From assembly GCA_040768845.1 (NCBI GenBank), contig JAXGME010000007.1, positions 124,001-188,000 on the forward strand: a stretch of 64,000 nucleotides of DNA. The letters run 5' to 3'. Every line of letters starts with the position of its first letter. The first letter of the stretch is position 1. This stretch comes from JAEZHK01 sp040768845. GTDB taxonomy: Bacteria > Bacillota > Clostridia > Christensenellales > Aristaeellaceae. The notes below the pieces were generated by a model that saw only the letters and a program-made list of their open reading frames with translations, was not told the origin of the DNA and ran no database searches. Below, piece after piece: positions 1 through 8,841 of this stretch. Position numbers and translations under genes: made by a program.

Positions 1-522
1 CATGTCAAACGTAAGCCATGTGGTGGGCACGCCGTCCTGAAGCTCCGAATTGCTTCCGGAGAACTCGTTCGCCCAGTCCTCGGCGGTCAGCGTGCGGCCG
101 CCCCCGTCGCGGTATTCCCGAAGCCGCTCGTCGATCTTCATCGGAACTTCCTTTCCCTCGATGACGACGGAAAAATTCACCCGGCTCGGATCAAAGGAAG
201 GAATATCCGAAAAGACCAGCCATAAGTCCAGTTCGCCCTGACCGCCCTCGCCCTCCTCGTCCGCCGGCGCGGTGCGCATCGCTGCGACCGATGCCGTCAC
301 GCCGCCGATCTGGGCAAAAGCGCCTTCCACGGTGTGCGAGCGGGCCCGGCGCTCGGCCCCGGCGATCAGCGTCCCCAGCTTTTCATCCTCCGGGAGCGCC
401 TGCTCGGCTTCGATGTCTGCCACCACCTGGCCGAAGAGCCGCTGATACAGCTGGGTTGCCGCCTCCACGATCGGCTGTCCGGCAAACGCGATCAAAAGCG
501 CCAGCGCCGCCGCCGACCTCGG
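1..522 (-). pseudogene. DUF4179-family partner protein, truncated copy (left half of a head-to-head pair)
   Basis: An open frame on the minus strand reads from about position 522 down to 1 and leaves the window, so the C-terminus is not visible. It begins inside a hydrophobic stretch (AAALALLIAFAG) with no start codon, cytoplasmic region or ribosome site before it. It continues with ALPEDEKL, GGVTASV, FSDIPSFDPSRV and GGGRTLTAEDWAN, motifs shared almost word for word with the relic at 45993-47489. The family resembles DUF4179-type single-pass membrane proteins that partner ECF sigma factors. The N-terminus is cut at the junction with an unrelated-strand fragment near 525, so this is probably non-functional, although an assembly join cannot be excluded. 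Confidence 0.7.
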
Positions 523-525
523 ACC

Positions 526-743
526 GGGCGCTCGACTTCGTGCTGCTGGACGAGACCGGCAGGGAAATCGTAAGGTCCAGCTGCGGGAATAATCAGGTGG
601 GCGGCGAAACAAATGGCGTGCGTACCTATCGTCAGACGATGATGCTTCAGACCAGTGCCGAGCTCCCCGCAAAGCTCTACCTGCAACCAATGGAGTTTAT
701 GGATGACGTGGGATACGATTTGATCGAGTGCGAAGTCGGCTGA
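526..743 (+). pseudogene. C-terminal fragment of a DUF4179-like protein (right half of the head-to-head pair)
   Basis: The plus-strand frame that ends with TGA at 741-743 reads ALDFVLLDETGRE, GVRTYRQ and PAKLYLQPMEF. This is the kind of beta-rich C-terminal ending seen in DUF4179/DUF5643 anti-sigma-like proteins. Upstream of about 526 the same frame turns into low-complexity antisense of the neighbouring fragment, so only the last 70 or so residues are genuine. A good hairpin terminator follows at 771-808, as expected for a real 3' end. The intact relative at 1485-2732 has a similar layout. Assignment of the family is by resemblance and is moderate. Confidence 0.55.
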
Positions 744-770
744 CCCCTAGGGGCTTTCGGTCCGGGGTGG

Positions 771-808
771 CGAAAACGTGGGATGCGCGGGCATACCCAC
801 GTTTTTCG
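771..808. terminator. Rho-independent terminator, bidirectional shape
   Basis: The stem AAAACGTGGG (773-782) pairs with CCCACGTTTT (796-805) around a GC-rich loop, with T's on the plus strand and A's at the 5' side. It sits 28 bases after the stop of the C-terminal fragment and ahead of the sigma-factor leader. Confidence 0.8.
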
Positions 809-1012
809 CTGTCGGCATTCGTTTCTCCTGACGGGCTTCTCTGGATGCGCAAATCAGGAATCCCCCATCCGGTACGCGGGCGGGGGCTGTGGTAGAATGG
901 AAAAGCGGACGGATTTCAAAAATTTTCTTGGCTTCCGGTCCAATAAATGCGGCCATTTGGGGTGCGGGCGCCATCTAACGGACGAGCCAACATTGGCCGA
1001 TGTGAGGGAACA

Positions 1013-1483
1013 ATGGACAGCAGTGAATTTTCGACGCGGGTGCTTCAATGCGAACGGAAGCTGTTTCGCATCGCATACCTGTCGCTTGCCCGCGATGCGG
1101 ACGTAGAGGACTGTGTGCAAGAGGCGCTGCTGAGCGCATGGCGGCACATCGGAAGCCTGCGCGAACCGGCCTACTTTGAGACCTGGCTGATCCGCATCCT
1201 GATCAACGAGTGCAAGGCCTGCGGGCGCAAGCGCGCCGGGCGGCGCACCGTTGCGCTGGGTGAATACGATCCCCCGATGCCTGAACCGGAGGACAGTCAT
1301 CTCCGAGATTTGGTGCGCGCGCTGCCGGACAAGTACCGGCTGCCCATCGCGCTGCACCACCTGGAGGGCCATCCGGCGGCGGAGGTGGCGCGGATGATGA
1401 AGCTCACCAGGAGCATGGTGCGCTGGCGGATCGCAAAGGGAATGGGGATGCTTCGGCAAGCGCTCCGGCAGGAGGAGGAATAA
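1013..1483 (+). CDS. ECF-type RNA polymerase sigma-70 factor
   Basis: This 156-residue protein is a group IV (extracytoplasmic function) sigma factor that would direct RNA polymerase to a small regulon, probably of envelope stress. Region 2 is visible at about residues 8-75 (FRIAYLSLARDADVEDCVQEALLSAW, then FETWLIRILINECK), followed by a short linker and region 4 (LPDKYRLPIALHHLEG, then HPAAEVARMMKLTRSMVRWRIAKG, the helix-turn-helix). I chose the ATG at 1013 because GAGGG lies just ahead and the next residues match where the family starts; an upstream ATG in frame at 947 has no ribosome site. The stop is one base before the ATG of the membrane partner at 1485, so the two are one transcription unit. 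A TAGAAT hexamer near 893 may be a -10. Confidence 0.9.
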   Translation: MDSSEFSTRVLQCERKLFRIAYLSLARDADVEDCVQEALLSAWRHIGSLREPAYFETWLIRILINECKACGRKRAGRRTVALGEYDPPMPEPEDSHLRDLVRALPDKYRLPIALHHLEGHPAAEVARMMKLTRSMVRWRIAKGMGMLRQALRQEEE

Positions 1484-1484
1484 A

Positions 1485-2732
1485 ATGCGCCGCATCGATT
1501 TGGGAAGGACCTGTCCCCAGGTGCCCGAACAATTCCACGAGATGATTGTGCGTACGCTTTCGCAGGTGAAAAGGATGGACGCGCTGAAGTCGGAGCGGGA
1601 GGACCCTTCATGGGTAAAATTGCCGCGGCGATCGGCGGCGGGGAAGCGCCACGGATACCGGCTCGCGCTGGTCGAAGCCCTTATCCTGATCCTGGCATTG
1701 GGCGCCGCGGGATTTTTGGCGCGTGAAACGCCGCTGATGCAGGCGCTCTTTGGCGGAACGAAGGAGGTGCGCGACCTTGCGTCCGAGCCCACATCCATCC
1801 CGACCGCGAAACCCGACAAAGCGCCAAATCCGGACGCCGTCGGCCTCAAACTGGGCGGCGCCGTGTATGACGGCGCGCGCATTGCGCTCAGCTGGACGGT
1901 GCGCAGCGAGCTCGACCAGGCGGTGTTCTACATCGCGGACACACCAACGCTGGATGGGGAACCCGTGGGCGCAAACATGGTGGGGATGCCGCTTCTGCTC
2001 GGCAGCGATGGGGCGCTGCGATATGGGGGCGAGTACGAAGAAAACATGATCCTCCGGGATCTATCGCCGCAGCAGCTCGGCAAGCCCCACAAGCTGCACA
2101 CCACCGCCCGGTTCTTTACTGCGGGGGCGCCGCTTCTCGCCGGCCCGGCGGCCGACGCAGTGCTGCCCGTATCCAGAGACATCAAAGACGGCCTGATGAT
2201 TCTGAGCTCGCCCAACCTCGGCTACCTGGTGGACACGTACGACGGCATCGACGGCATCGACGAGCTCATTCGTCTCGGCTACCTGATCCCGCTCAAGGAA
2301 ATCCCGATCGACGTCGACCTGGAACCGATAGATTCCGAGCTTTTGAAAGCAAAAAAGCTTGCCGGTCAGAGCAAATTCGAGTTCGCTGGCTACACTCTGA
2401 CGGTTCGCCAGATCAAGTACACGTTTGATCCGTCCCTGGGCGGAACGCTCGACGCACAGATCAGCATCACGCCCAAAGCCACCTATGACGGCAGTTCCTC
2501 CCGCCGCTACGCGGTCCTGAATGCCGAGGGCGAAACGCTGCCCGGAGACGCGGGCCCGGGCAATGAGGGCGATTACTCGAAAGACGGAACGATCGACTAC
2601 TTCACCAGCGTGCCCATCGTCGGCCCCGCGCCGGATGAACTGCTGCTCGTGCCCTGCCAGATTGACCCCGAGAATCGGGATGGCGACGCGGCCCCCATTG
2701 CGGAAGAAGCGGTGCGCGTCCACATCAAATAA
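1485..2732 (+). CDS. DUF4179-type membrane protein, probable anti-sigma partner
   Basis: This 415-residue protein has a basic cytoplasmic N-terminus of about 60 residues, one membrane span (about residues 65-86, LALVEALILILALGAAGF) and a large extracytoplasmic beta-rich domain. The order N-in, single span, sensor domain, and the position directly behind the ECF sigma gene, fit the DUF4179 family, whose members are thought to restrain or sense for the neighbouring sigma factor. The ribosome site GGAGGAGGAA lies inside the end of the sigma gene, giving translational coupling. The two broken relatives at the window's left edge and the relic at 46-47.5 kb show that this family has been duplicated and decayed nearby. 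The exact signal is unknown. Confidence 0.8.
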   Translation: MRRIDLGRTCPQVPEQFHEMIVRTLSQVKRMDALKSEREDPSWVKLPRRSAAGKRHGYRLALVEALILILALGAAGFLARETPLMQALFGGTKEVRDLASEPTSIPTAKPDKAPNPDAVGLKLGGAVYDGARIALSWTVRSELDQAVFYIADTPTLDGEPVGANMVGMPLLLGSDGALRYGGEYEENMILRDLSPQQLGKPHKLHTTARFFTAGAPLLAGPAADAVLPVSRDIKDGLMILSSPNLGYLVDTYDGIDGIDELIRLGYLIPLKEIPIDVDLEPIDSELLKAKKLAGQSKFEFAGYTLTVRQIKYTFDPSLGGTLDAQISITPKATYDGSSSRRYAVLNAEGETLPGDAGPGNEGDYSKDGTIDYFTSVPIVGPAPDELLLVPCQIDPENRDGDAAPIAEEAVRVHIK

Positions 2733-2800
2733 CCGGATAAATCGGTCGCATTCGCCCGTGGCGGGCGCGTGTGGACGGGATTTTGTAGGGAGGGGAAACC

Positions 2801-3981
2801 ATGAACCTGACGAGGTGCTTTCCTGTCGCTGTGCTGGCCCTTGCGTTGAGCCTGTCAGCCGCTTTCGCCGAAGCTCCGGATACCATTGAGGTTCCGCATC
2901 AGGAAGACTTTTTTGTGACCCACATCAGCCAGATGGAAAATGAGCGCTTTATGTTGACCGGATCTACCGGCAATCGTATGGATTCGAGTGGAATGGTGCT
3001 GTGTGTTGATATGAACAGGGCGGTAGTGTGGTCTTTGCAGGAGGAGGACGAGTACTTTTCCGAATCATACCGCACCGCCGAATGGTTGGGGAATGGAAAG
3101 GCCCTCGCCCTGCGGGCGGCGGGGCGCTCCAATTCCGATGCCTGGATTATTGATTTTGTGGAGCGGGGAAAGATCCTTCGGCACACCAAACCGATGAAAA
3201 CCGTGCTTGGGGTATATCCCGTATCCGAAGGCTTTCTGACAGACAGTCAACCCGAATTCTATAAACCCCGGATCACGAGATTCAATGAATCGGGGAAGGC
3301 GCTGTGGCACATTGACTGGGGGAATGGATCACCTTCAACGGCATCTTGACGCAGGACGGCATTCATTACGCCTACGGATGCAAAAGGGAGCGGACAAAGC
3401 GCACTGAAACACCGCCGGTCGGCGTTTTGATTGCCTTCGATGACAACGGGAACATTCTGTGGAGGCATGACGGTTCGGCGGCCGGAGAATTTGTCGATGC
3501 GGTTTGGGCGGATCAGGGTTATGTTGTCCTTGTGGGGGAGACGGAAGGTTTTGGCGATGCGTCCACCGGAGATGAGGACCTGTATTGGGGACACAGCTTC
3601 ATCGCCGCGTATAACGAGAAGGGGCAGGTGTGGCGGACGGACTATCCATTCACCCGCGGGGAGGAAAGGATTCGGACATCCGGTTCCATGAAATCGATTC
3701 TTCAGATGGCGGATGGCTACCTGGTTTCTGCGACTGTAAACGGTGTGCGCACGGAAATGAAGATGCTGCTGTTTGATCACACGGGTAAACTGCAAAAGGA
3801 ATGGAATGAATCAATCGGTCGCATTTACACGCCTCAAAAATCGAAACTGCTTCGGATGGGCGATCAAGCATTTCTTATCGCGCACGGTTACACAGAAACC
3901 GAAGGTTCTGATGAATGGGGCAGTCTCGACGGCATACCGATGAAAACGATCCTTCAGGAGATCAGGATTCCGCCAATGTGA
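2801..3981 (+). pseudogene. Secreted protein of unknown function, split by a frameshift
   Basis: Two adjoining frames form one protein of about 393 residues. The first (from ATG 2801) carries a clear signal peptide (MNLTRCFPVAVLALALSLSA, cleavage after AFA) and runs to residue 175. The frame then breaks at the G run 3318-3322 and resumes one frame back, reading WITFNGILTQDGIHYAYG and ending at TGA 3979-3981. Repeated pieces such as LWHIDWG, GNILWRHDG and GQVWRTD suggest WD/PQQ-like beta-propeller blades. Either the gene is inactivated by a -1 slip or the homopolymer is a sequencing error. The ribosome site GGGAGGGG lies ahead of the start. Role is not known. Confidence 0.7.
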
Positions 3982-4105
3982 GTTTTCCCGCGCGGCCCCG
4001 CCGTCGGCAGGGGCCTGTATTTCCATGTCCATCTCAATGCCGGAGCATCCGTCCACGGGCACATGGACGCGGGCGGCCGGGCAGCGCGCCGCCGTCCCGT
4101 CCTTC

Positions 4106-5098
4106 CTACCGGTCGAAATAGACCTCGCCCGTCGCCATATCGACGAATATATCGGAGCCGCCCGCGCGCGTGAAGCACCACGCCGGGCGGAAGACGTCGC
4201 CTTCCCAGAAATTTGTGTACACCGCGCGGACATAGGCGAGCGCCTCGCCCTCCCGCACCTCGTACCCGTCGGCGTCGGTGCAATACCGCTTCCGGACATC
4301 AATCACAAGGTTCATCGCCTCCGCCGCGGTCAACGCGTGCTCCGGCGGCTTTGCCGTCTCATCCCCCTGGTAGGTGCCGACGCCGTAGTGCAGCCGTTCG
4401 ACGTACAGTTCGCCCGACGCCAGTCTCCCGACCGTTACCCAAATTGCCGGCGCAAAGAGCGCGGGCATGACCGGCAATCCTTCATAATAAACGTCAAAGA
4501 AGTGATCGTGGGTGTACAGTTCCTTGAGCTTTCCGCCGGTGAGCACGCGCTCCGGGCTCTCCCCCAGGTGCGCGTTGAACGGCAGCGGGTGAAGCGCGTA
4601 TTCTTCCCCGAACAGCCTTGTGACCTCCGCCTGCGCGAAGGCCAGGGATTCTTCCGGCAGGATACCGATCTTCGTCACCTTCGACCAGTCCTCGTTCTCG
4701 TCCACACCGACGACGTTGTTCACGTATCGATACCCGTTCCGTTCCGCCGCGTATTCAAGGCTCTTGCCGCCTTGAACGTATTCGATGTCCTGATACCCGC
4801 TGTCGTCATAATCATCATACACGCGCTTCTCTGCCGCGTTCGGGTCGATCTCAAACAGGCGAAGCATGGCCTGCGTCATCCCGTCCGGATTTCCGTCATG
4901 CCGCGTATCGACGAGCGACCAGTACCGAATGTCCGGCGTCTCGATTCCCTCGGGCAGCGTCCAGATCTGAAAGCCGTACTTCTCGTTAAGGGACTGCTGC
5001 GTCTCGTCCGCGTTGCGGTTTTCAAAGCCCTCCGCGGGCGCAAAAACCGGCAGCGCGAGGCACAGGGCGGCCAAAATGAGCGCCACAAACCGCTTCAT
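4106..5098 (-). CDS. Secreted protein of unknown function
   Basis: This 330-residue protein starts with a signal peptide (MKRFVALILAALCLALPVFA) and has no lipobox cysteine, so it is likely exported and released or wall-associated. The mature part is acidic and rich in aromatic residues. It ends with RPAWCFTRAGGSDIFVD-type sequence followed by TGEVYFD, which recalls the closing strand of PepSY-like repeats (a carboxylate-rich 'value of attribute' ending), but the resemblance is weak. The start is supported by GGAGG seven bases ahead of ATG. It converges with the frameshifted secreted gene at 2801-3981 and shares no obvious operon. No catalytic motif was recognised. Confidence 0.7.
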   Translation of the reverse strand: MKRFVALILAALCLALPVFAPAEGFENRNADETQQSLNEKYGFQIWTLPEGIETPDIRYWSLVDTRHDGNPDGMTQAMLRLFEIDPNAAEKRVYDDYDDSGYQDIEYVQGGKSLEYAAERNGYRYVNNVVGVDENEDWSKVTKIGILPEESLAFAQAEVTRLFGEEYALHPLPFNAHLGESPERVLTGGKLKELYTHDHFFDVYYEGLPVMPALFAPAIWVTVGRLASGELYVERLHYGVGTYQGDETAKPPEHALTAAEAMNLVIDVRKRYCTDADGYEVREGEALAYVRAVYTNFWEGDVFRPAWCFTRAGGSDIFVDMATGEVYFDR

Positions 5099-5365
5099 AC
5101 ATTCGCCTCCATTTCATTTCGGCAACTTAATATAGGACGCCGGCTGGAAGCATATGGTTCCCTCGCGAAAAGAAACGGCCGATTGTTCCTGCTGCTGCCG
5201 TAATGCCGCGGGCATCTATGAAGCGGTGCTCGCCGGCGGGGACGCAAAAGTCGGCCATTACGCGATGCTCCGCAAGCTCGACCGGGCGGAGGAGCCGCTG
5301 AGCATAGGCTTCGCCATCAGACCGTGGGCGGCGAGGCCGCGCGGATCATGGCAGGCGCCGCTTCA

Positions 5366-5965
5366 TCACGATGCCGCCTTTCTTTTAAGAAGCGCGAAGC
5401 TCAGGCCGGCCGTAATTCCGTAGACGGCCGCAAAAACAAGGCCGGTGGCCGGATCCGTCGGATACGGCGCGGCGATGCGCCCGAAGAAAGCGGCGACGAT
5501 CAAGCTGAGCGGCATGAACGCGGCCAGCAGGATGTTCGCCCAATTTACCCCAAACGGCGCCTTTGCGCCGGACAAAAGCCTCCCAATGAAATAGCCCGCC
5601 GCACCGATGGCCTGAATGACCATCGACCCCCATATGACTTCCGCCGTCTGGTCTTCATACCAACCTCCAAACGCGCAGAACAGCCCGATCGCGAGAAAGG
5701 CCGTCGAGGCAATGTACAGGATTTGGCTGGTTAAGGCGGCATTCGCGCCGTGGGTTTTGACCGCCGGCTCAATCCCCCTGAGGATATAATCCGTCGTCAC
5801 GTCAAAATACTCACTCAGCGCAATGATCTTTTCCAAATCAGGGATGCTCTGCTCGCTTTCCCATTTCGAAACGGCCTGGCGCGATACGCCGACCTTGTCC
5901 GCCAGTTCCTCCTGCGAAAGCCCCTTCGATTTTCTTAAGGCCAGAATCCTGTCCGCGATGCTCAT
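5366..5965 (-). CDS. XRE-family regulator with C-terminal membrane domain
   Basis: This 199-residue protein has a classic lambda-repressor-like helix-turn-helix at residues 5-60 (LRKSKGLSQEELADKVGVS, then RQAVSKWE) followed by a linker and four hydrophobic segments (about residues 78-100, 108-130, 140-160 and 168-190). Such membrane-tailed XRE proteins are common in Firmicutes and probably sense a membrane or cell-envelope cue while bound to DNA; the targets are usually adjacent. Here the only neighbours are a secreted protein downstream and a degraded histidine-kinase end upstream, so the target may have been lost. The start has GGGGGTTCC ahead of ATG, a modest ribosome site. Confidence 0.85.
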   Translation of the reverse strand: MSIADRILALRKSKGLSQEELADKVGVSRQAVSKWESEQSIPDLEKIIALSEYFDVTTDYILRGIEPAVKTHGANAALTSQILYIASTAFLAIGLFCAFGGWYEDQTAEVIWGSMVIQAIGAAGYFIGRLLSGAKAPFGVNWANILLAAFMPLSLIVAAFFGRIAAPYPTDPATGLVFAAVYGITAGLSFALLKRKAAS

Positions 5966-6123
5966 GACGGAACCCCCTTTGATCTGATGGCGCTATTATA
6001 CCTGGTTTGGTGGTTGCGCCGCCATCATTTGCGCCTGGAAATCTGTCAACCGGCGGTTGCGGTGCTGTTCTCGCGCCAAATCATTCCCGAAAGAGCGCCT
6101 ATCAATCCGCCAAAGCATCTCCA

Positions 6124-6252
6124 TCAGGATGGATCATGGGGGATGCGCGGCAAATACAGGGTAAACCGACTGCCTCGCGGCTTCATGTTTTCATAAACCG
6201 ACTGCCCGCCATGGTGCTCGACAATCTCCCTCGCAATACTCAATGCTATCCC
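6124..6252 (-). pseudogene. Histidine-kinase C-terminal remnant
   Basis: On the minus strand, GIALSIAREIVEHHGG followed by GSRFTLYLPR and a stop is the G2 box and closing strand of a HATPase domain from a sensor kinase. Only about 42 codons survive; a stop (TAA at 6253-6255) sits directly before them and no N-box, G1 box or H-box is readable upstream. It is too short to work and marks a lost two-component system. Confidence 0.7.
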
Positions 6253-6255
6253 TTA

Positions 6256-6583
6256 ACGAGCCAATGCGAACGCGACGAGGGGCGCTCGCTGAACTCGTCG
6301 CTTTTGCCGATGGGCGAAAGCCGGCTGGTGATCGTGTGCGGGGTGCCGGAGGGCGTTGACAAATCCGTGACACCGATTTCTCCGGGCTTCAGTGCCGGTA
6401 TCAGCGCGCCTTCACGGACTTCAGGAATGATTCCTCCCCGAAAGCACCATAAAAAAAGCTGAAGGAACGACCGGCGGCTCATACCGGGACGGACATTCCG
6501 GCTTCTCCGGAAAGGGGGAGCCGCGCCTGCTCCACAACCGCAATGCACATCGGCACAGCGCCCCCTTGCTTTCGCGGCTCTGA
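6256..6583. other. Intergenic stretch without a recognisable gene
   Basis: This segment between the kinase remnant and the MATE stop has open frames on both strands, but none has a ribosome site or a recognised domain. It may be further decayed kinase sequence. No terminator with a T tract was found for the MATE gene. Confidence 0.4.
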
Positions 6584-7957
6584 TCAAACCGGCGCGGCCG
6601 CCTGCCCGGCCTTTTTCAGGCTCCGGTATTCGATGGTCACCATGACAATCGACAGCACGAGCACCGCCCCGTCCGTGACCGGACTTGCCAGCCATACCCC
6701 GTTTATGCCCATCGCCATCGGGAGTAGAAACGCCAGCGGGATAAACAGCGCCACCTGCCGCAGAATGACCAGGATGCTGGCCTTTGCGCCCTTTCCGATG
6801 GCCTGAAAGAGCGTGAGGGTCATAATCATGATCCCCAGCGCCGGGAAAATGGAGAACATTAGCCTCAGGTTTCCCGCGCCTTGCGCCGCGATGGCGGCAT
6901 CTTTGATGAAAAGGGACAAAAGAGCCTGTGGGAAGAACTGAATGGGGATCCAGAAACACAGCGCCAGTCCCGTGGCGGCGACAAAGAAGGTGTTGGTGGT
7001 TTTGCGCACCCGGTCGTAGCGCTTTGCGCCGTAGTTGGTGCCCACGATGGGCTGAAGCCCCTGGCTCATGCCCCACATTGGGATAAAGGCGAACGACATC
7101 ACCCGAAGCGCAGCGCCGATCAAGATGATCTGCACATCTCCGCCGTATCGGGAGGCCACATTGTACAAAACCGTCTGCTGAACGAGCGTCATTACCTGCA
7201 TCAGCATCGCCGACACGCCCACAGAGAGAATTTCCGGCATGAGCCGCGGCGCAAGGCGCAGGCCGTGAAAGCGCACCACATCGCTTTTTTTCAGAAAGTA
7301 GTGAAGCGTCAGCGCCACCTGTATCGCCTGCGCGACGAGGTTGGCAAACGCGGCGCCCTCCAGCCCCTTTTCTCCCCAAGTCAGAATAAAGATGGGCGAC
7401 AGGATCATGTCGATCACCGCGCCGATACCCATCAGCACCATCGCCCGCTTCATTAGCCCTTGCGCCCGGAGGAGCATGTTGGCACTCTGAGCAAAGTTGA
7501 CCAGTACCGAACCCGCAAATACCACCCGCATGTACCGCACGCCCAGTTCCAGGATCTCCCCGTCCGCGCCGGTCAGCGAAAGAAGCTGCCGCGCAAAAAC
7601 CATCCCCACGAAGGTCGAAAGCGCTGACAGGATCAGAATGCAGACGGCAAGGTTCCCGAGAATCCGGTTCACCGTTTCTTTGTCCTTTTCCCCGATGGCG
7701 CGCGACAGAACCGAGGAGGACCCCACGCCGATCAGCGTGGCGATCCCGTTGTTAATCAGGGTCAGCGGATACACCACCGAAATCGCCCCCATGGCGTTCG
7801 CGCTGATCATCTGCCCGACATACACCGCGTCCACCAGCGAATAAAGCCCGATCACCAGCATCCCTACGATCCCCGGAACGCTCAGTTTCACCAACAGCTT
7901 CAGCGGGCTTTCGCTTAGAAGCTCCGCGCGCATATCCCTTTTTTTGGCCGCCTCCAC
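6584..7957 (-). CDS. MATE-family multidrug/metabolite exporter
   Basis: This 457-residue protein is a cation-coupled exporter of the multidrug and toxic compound extrusion family. About twelve membrane segments are evident in two similar halves, beginning SPLKLLVKLSVPGIVGMLVIGLYSLVD and with the typical VDAVYVGQ and ANMLLRAQGL features. I prefer the GTG start at 7957 because GGGGGAAAG lies eight bases ahead; an internal ATG nine codons in has a poorly spaced site. The gene follows a TetR gene on the same strand with a 67-base gap, and that gap contains one of four copies of the GTTAGT-N4-RCTAAY operator, placing export under control of a shared repressor. Substrate cannot be told. Confidence 0.92.
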   Translation of the reverse strand: MEAAKKRDMRAELLSESPLKLLVKLSVPGIVGMLVIGLYSLVDAVYVGQMISANAMGAISVVYPLTLINNGIATLIGVGSSSVLSRAIGEKDKETVNRILGNLAVCILILSALSTFVGMVFARQLLSLTGADGEILELGVRYMRVVFAGSVLVNFAQSANMLLRAQGLMKRAMVLMGIGAVIDMILSPIFILTWGEKGLEGAAFANLVAQAIQVALTLHYFLKKSDVVRFHGLRLAPRLMPEILSVGVSAMLMQVMTLVQQTVLYNVASRYGGDVQIILIGAALRVMSFAFIPMWGMSQGLQPIVGTNYGAKRYDRVRKTTNTFFVAATGLALCFWIPIQFFPQALLSLFIKDAAIAAQGAGNLRLMFSIFPALGIMIMTLTLFQAIGKGAKASILVILRQVALFIPLAFLLPMAMGINGVWLASPVTDGAVLVLSIVMVTIEYRSLKKAGQAAAPV

Positions 7958-7986
7958 AGGTCTTTCCCCCTATCCATTCCCATTTT

Positions 7987-8004
7987 GGTTAGTATAGACT
8001 AACA
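7987..8004 (-). promoter_or_regulatory. Shared operator, site 1 (MATE promoter)
   Basis: GTTAGT (7988-7993), four bases, ACTAAC (7998-8003): a perfect 6-bp inverted repeat 30 bases before the MATE start. On the minus strand it contains TATACT, a possible -10. It has the same spacing as sites near 9482, 12910 and 21037. Confidence 0.75.
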
Positions 8005-8024
8005 ACCGATCAAAAAAAGCGGCG

Positions 8025-8642
8025 TTACCCGCCCAAAACCCTTTGCCACCCGGGCCGGAAAAATTCAAAGATGGTGCGGACGCGCTTCAGCGCTTCTTCT
8101 CGCGCGGTTTCATGCCGAACAATCTCAAAGAAAGCGTAGTACTGCGCGGTGACGAGCACGTGCAAGTCCGCCCGGGAAATATCCGCGCCATCGTGCCCCC
8201 GTTTGCGCGCGGCGGTTAAGAATCGAAAGGTCTGCGCCTCCTCTCCCTCAATAAGTTCTTCCAGAAAGTGCTCGTAAGAACTGCCTGCCGCGCCGTTGAT
8301 CAGCAGAGAAAACGCGTCCCGGTTCTCAAAAATATATTCTACCAATTGGGCGATGACTTCGTCGGACACGGCCCACATGTCCCTCGGCCGGCCCTTTTCC
8401 AGCATGGCGAAGCCCCGCGCGTCCCCCTCCCGGTAGAAAGACAACACCCGCTCGGCCACGGGCGACACCAGCGCGCCGAACAGCGCGTCCTTGTTCGGGA
8501 ATCGCACATACAGCGCGCCGGTGGTAACTCCGGCGTTCTGTGCGATGGCGCGCAGGCTGGCTTTCTCGTAGCCTTTTTTCAGAAACTCCACCCGCGCGCT
8601 TTCCAGCACCCGCCCCCGCGTCTTTTCAACCTGCTTTGCCAT
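8025..8642 (-). CDS. TetR/AcrR-family repressor (copy 1)
   Basis: This 205-residue protein has the N-terminal TetR helix-turn-helix at residues 8-55 (RGRVLESARVEFLKKGYEKA, then IAQNAGVTTGALYVRF) and an all-helical ligand domain. It shares a design and much of its sequence with the other TetR proteins at 8842 and 20383, including an acidic, aromatic C-terminal half and an 'LxxLLINGAAGSSYEHF' region, so the three are probably paralogues. Its promoter lies under a perfect 35-bp palindrome, which argues for autorepression. It is directly upstream of the MATE gene on the same strand and may be partly cotranscribed with it. The inducer is unknown. Confidence 0.92.
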   Translation of the reverse strand: MAKQVEKTRGRVLESARVEFLKKGYEKASLRAIAQNAGVTTGALYVRFPNKDALFGALVSPVAERVLSFYREGDARGFAMLEKGRPRDMWAVSDEVIAQLVEYIFENRDAFSLLINGAAGSSYEHFLEELIEGEEAQTFRFLTAARKRGHDGADISRADLHVLVTAQYYAFFEIVRHETAREEALKRVRTIFEFFRPGWQRVLGG

Positions 8643-8661
8643 ATGCCTCCCGAATCAATAA

Positions 8662-8716
8662 CGCTATTATCAATAACGGCGTTATTGATAATAGCGCACC
8701 ATTGCATTTTTGTCAA
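8662..8716 (-). promoter_or_regulatory. Promoter and 35-bp palindromic operator of TetR copy 1
   Basis: On the minus strand TTGACA (8711-8716), a 17-base spacer and TATTAT (8688-8693) form a near-consensus sigma-A promoter. Positions 8662-8696 are a perfect palindrome: arm CGCTATTATCAATAACG at 8662-8678, centre G at 8679, and its exact complement at 8680-8696. The palindrome overlaps the -10, as expected for a repressor that blocks its own promoter. Confidence 0.9.
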
Positions 8717-8766
8717 GCATTTTCTGCGCAAACCGTATCGTCTGAAAGCTTTTATAAAGATCATTC

Positions 8767-8820
8767 TTGACACGACACAGTTTGCGGGGTATTATATCAT
8801 TGATATATATCGGTGATATA
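8767..8820 (+). promoter_or_regulatory. Promoter and palindromic operator of TetR copy 2
   Basis: TTGACA (8767-8772), 17 bases, TATTAT (8790-8795) is a strong sigma-A promoter. Positions 8793-8820 form a 28-bp near-palindrome: TATATCA, TT, the self-complementary core GATATATATC, GG, TGATATA. It covers the -10 and start point. The sequence differs from the TetR copy 1 operator, so the two repressors likely have separate self-targets. Confidence 0.88.
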
Positions 8821-8841
8821 CTTCTGCGCAGGGAGGCACGC

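Noticed and set aside
5099..5365. Open plus-strand frame containing a plausible protein-like stretch (IYEAVLAGGDAKVG)
   Set aside because: No ribosome site, no known family, and it runs into the antisense of the XRE gene; could be a decayed gene but cannot be supported.
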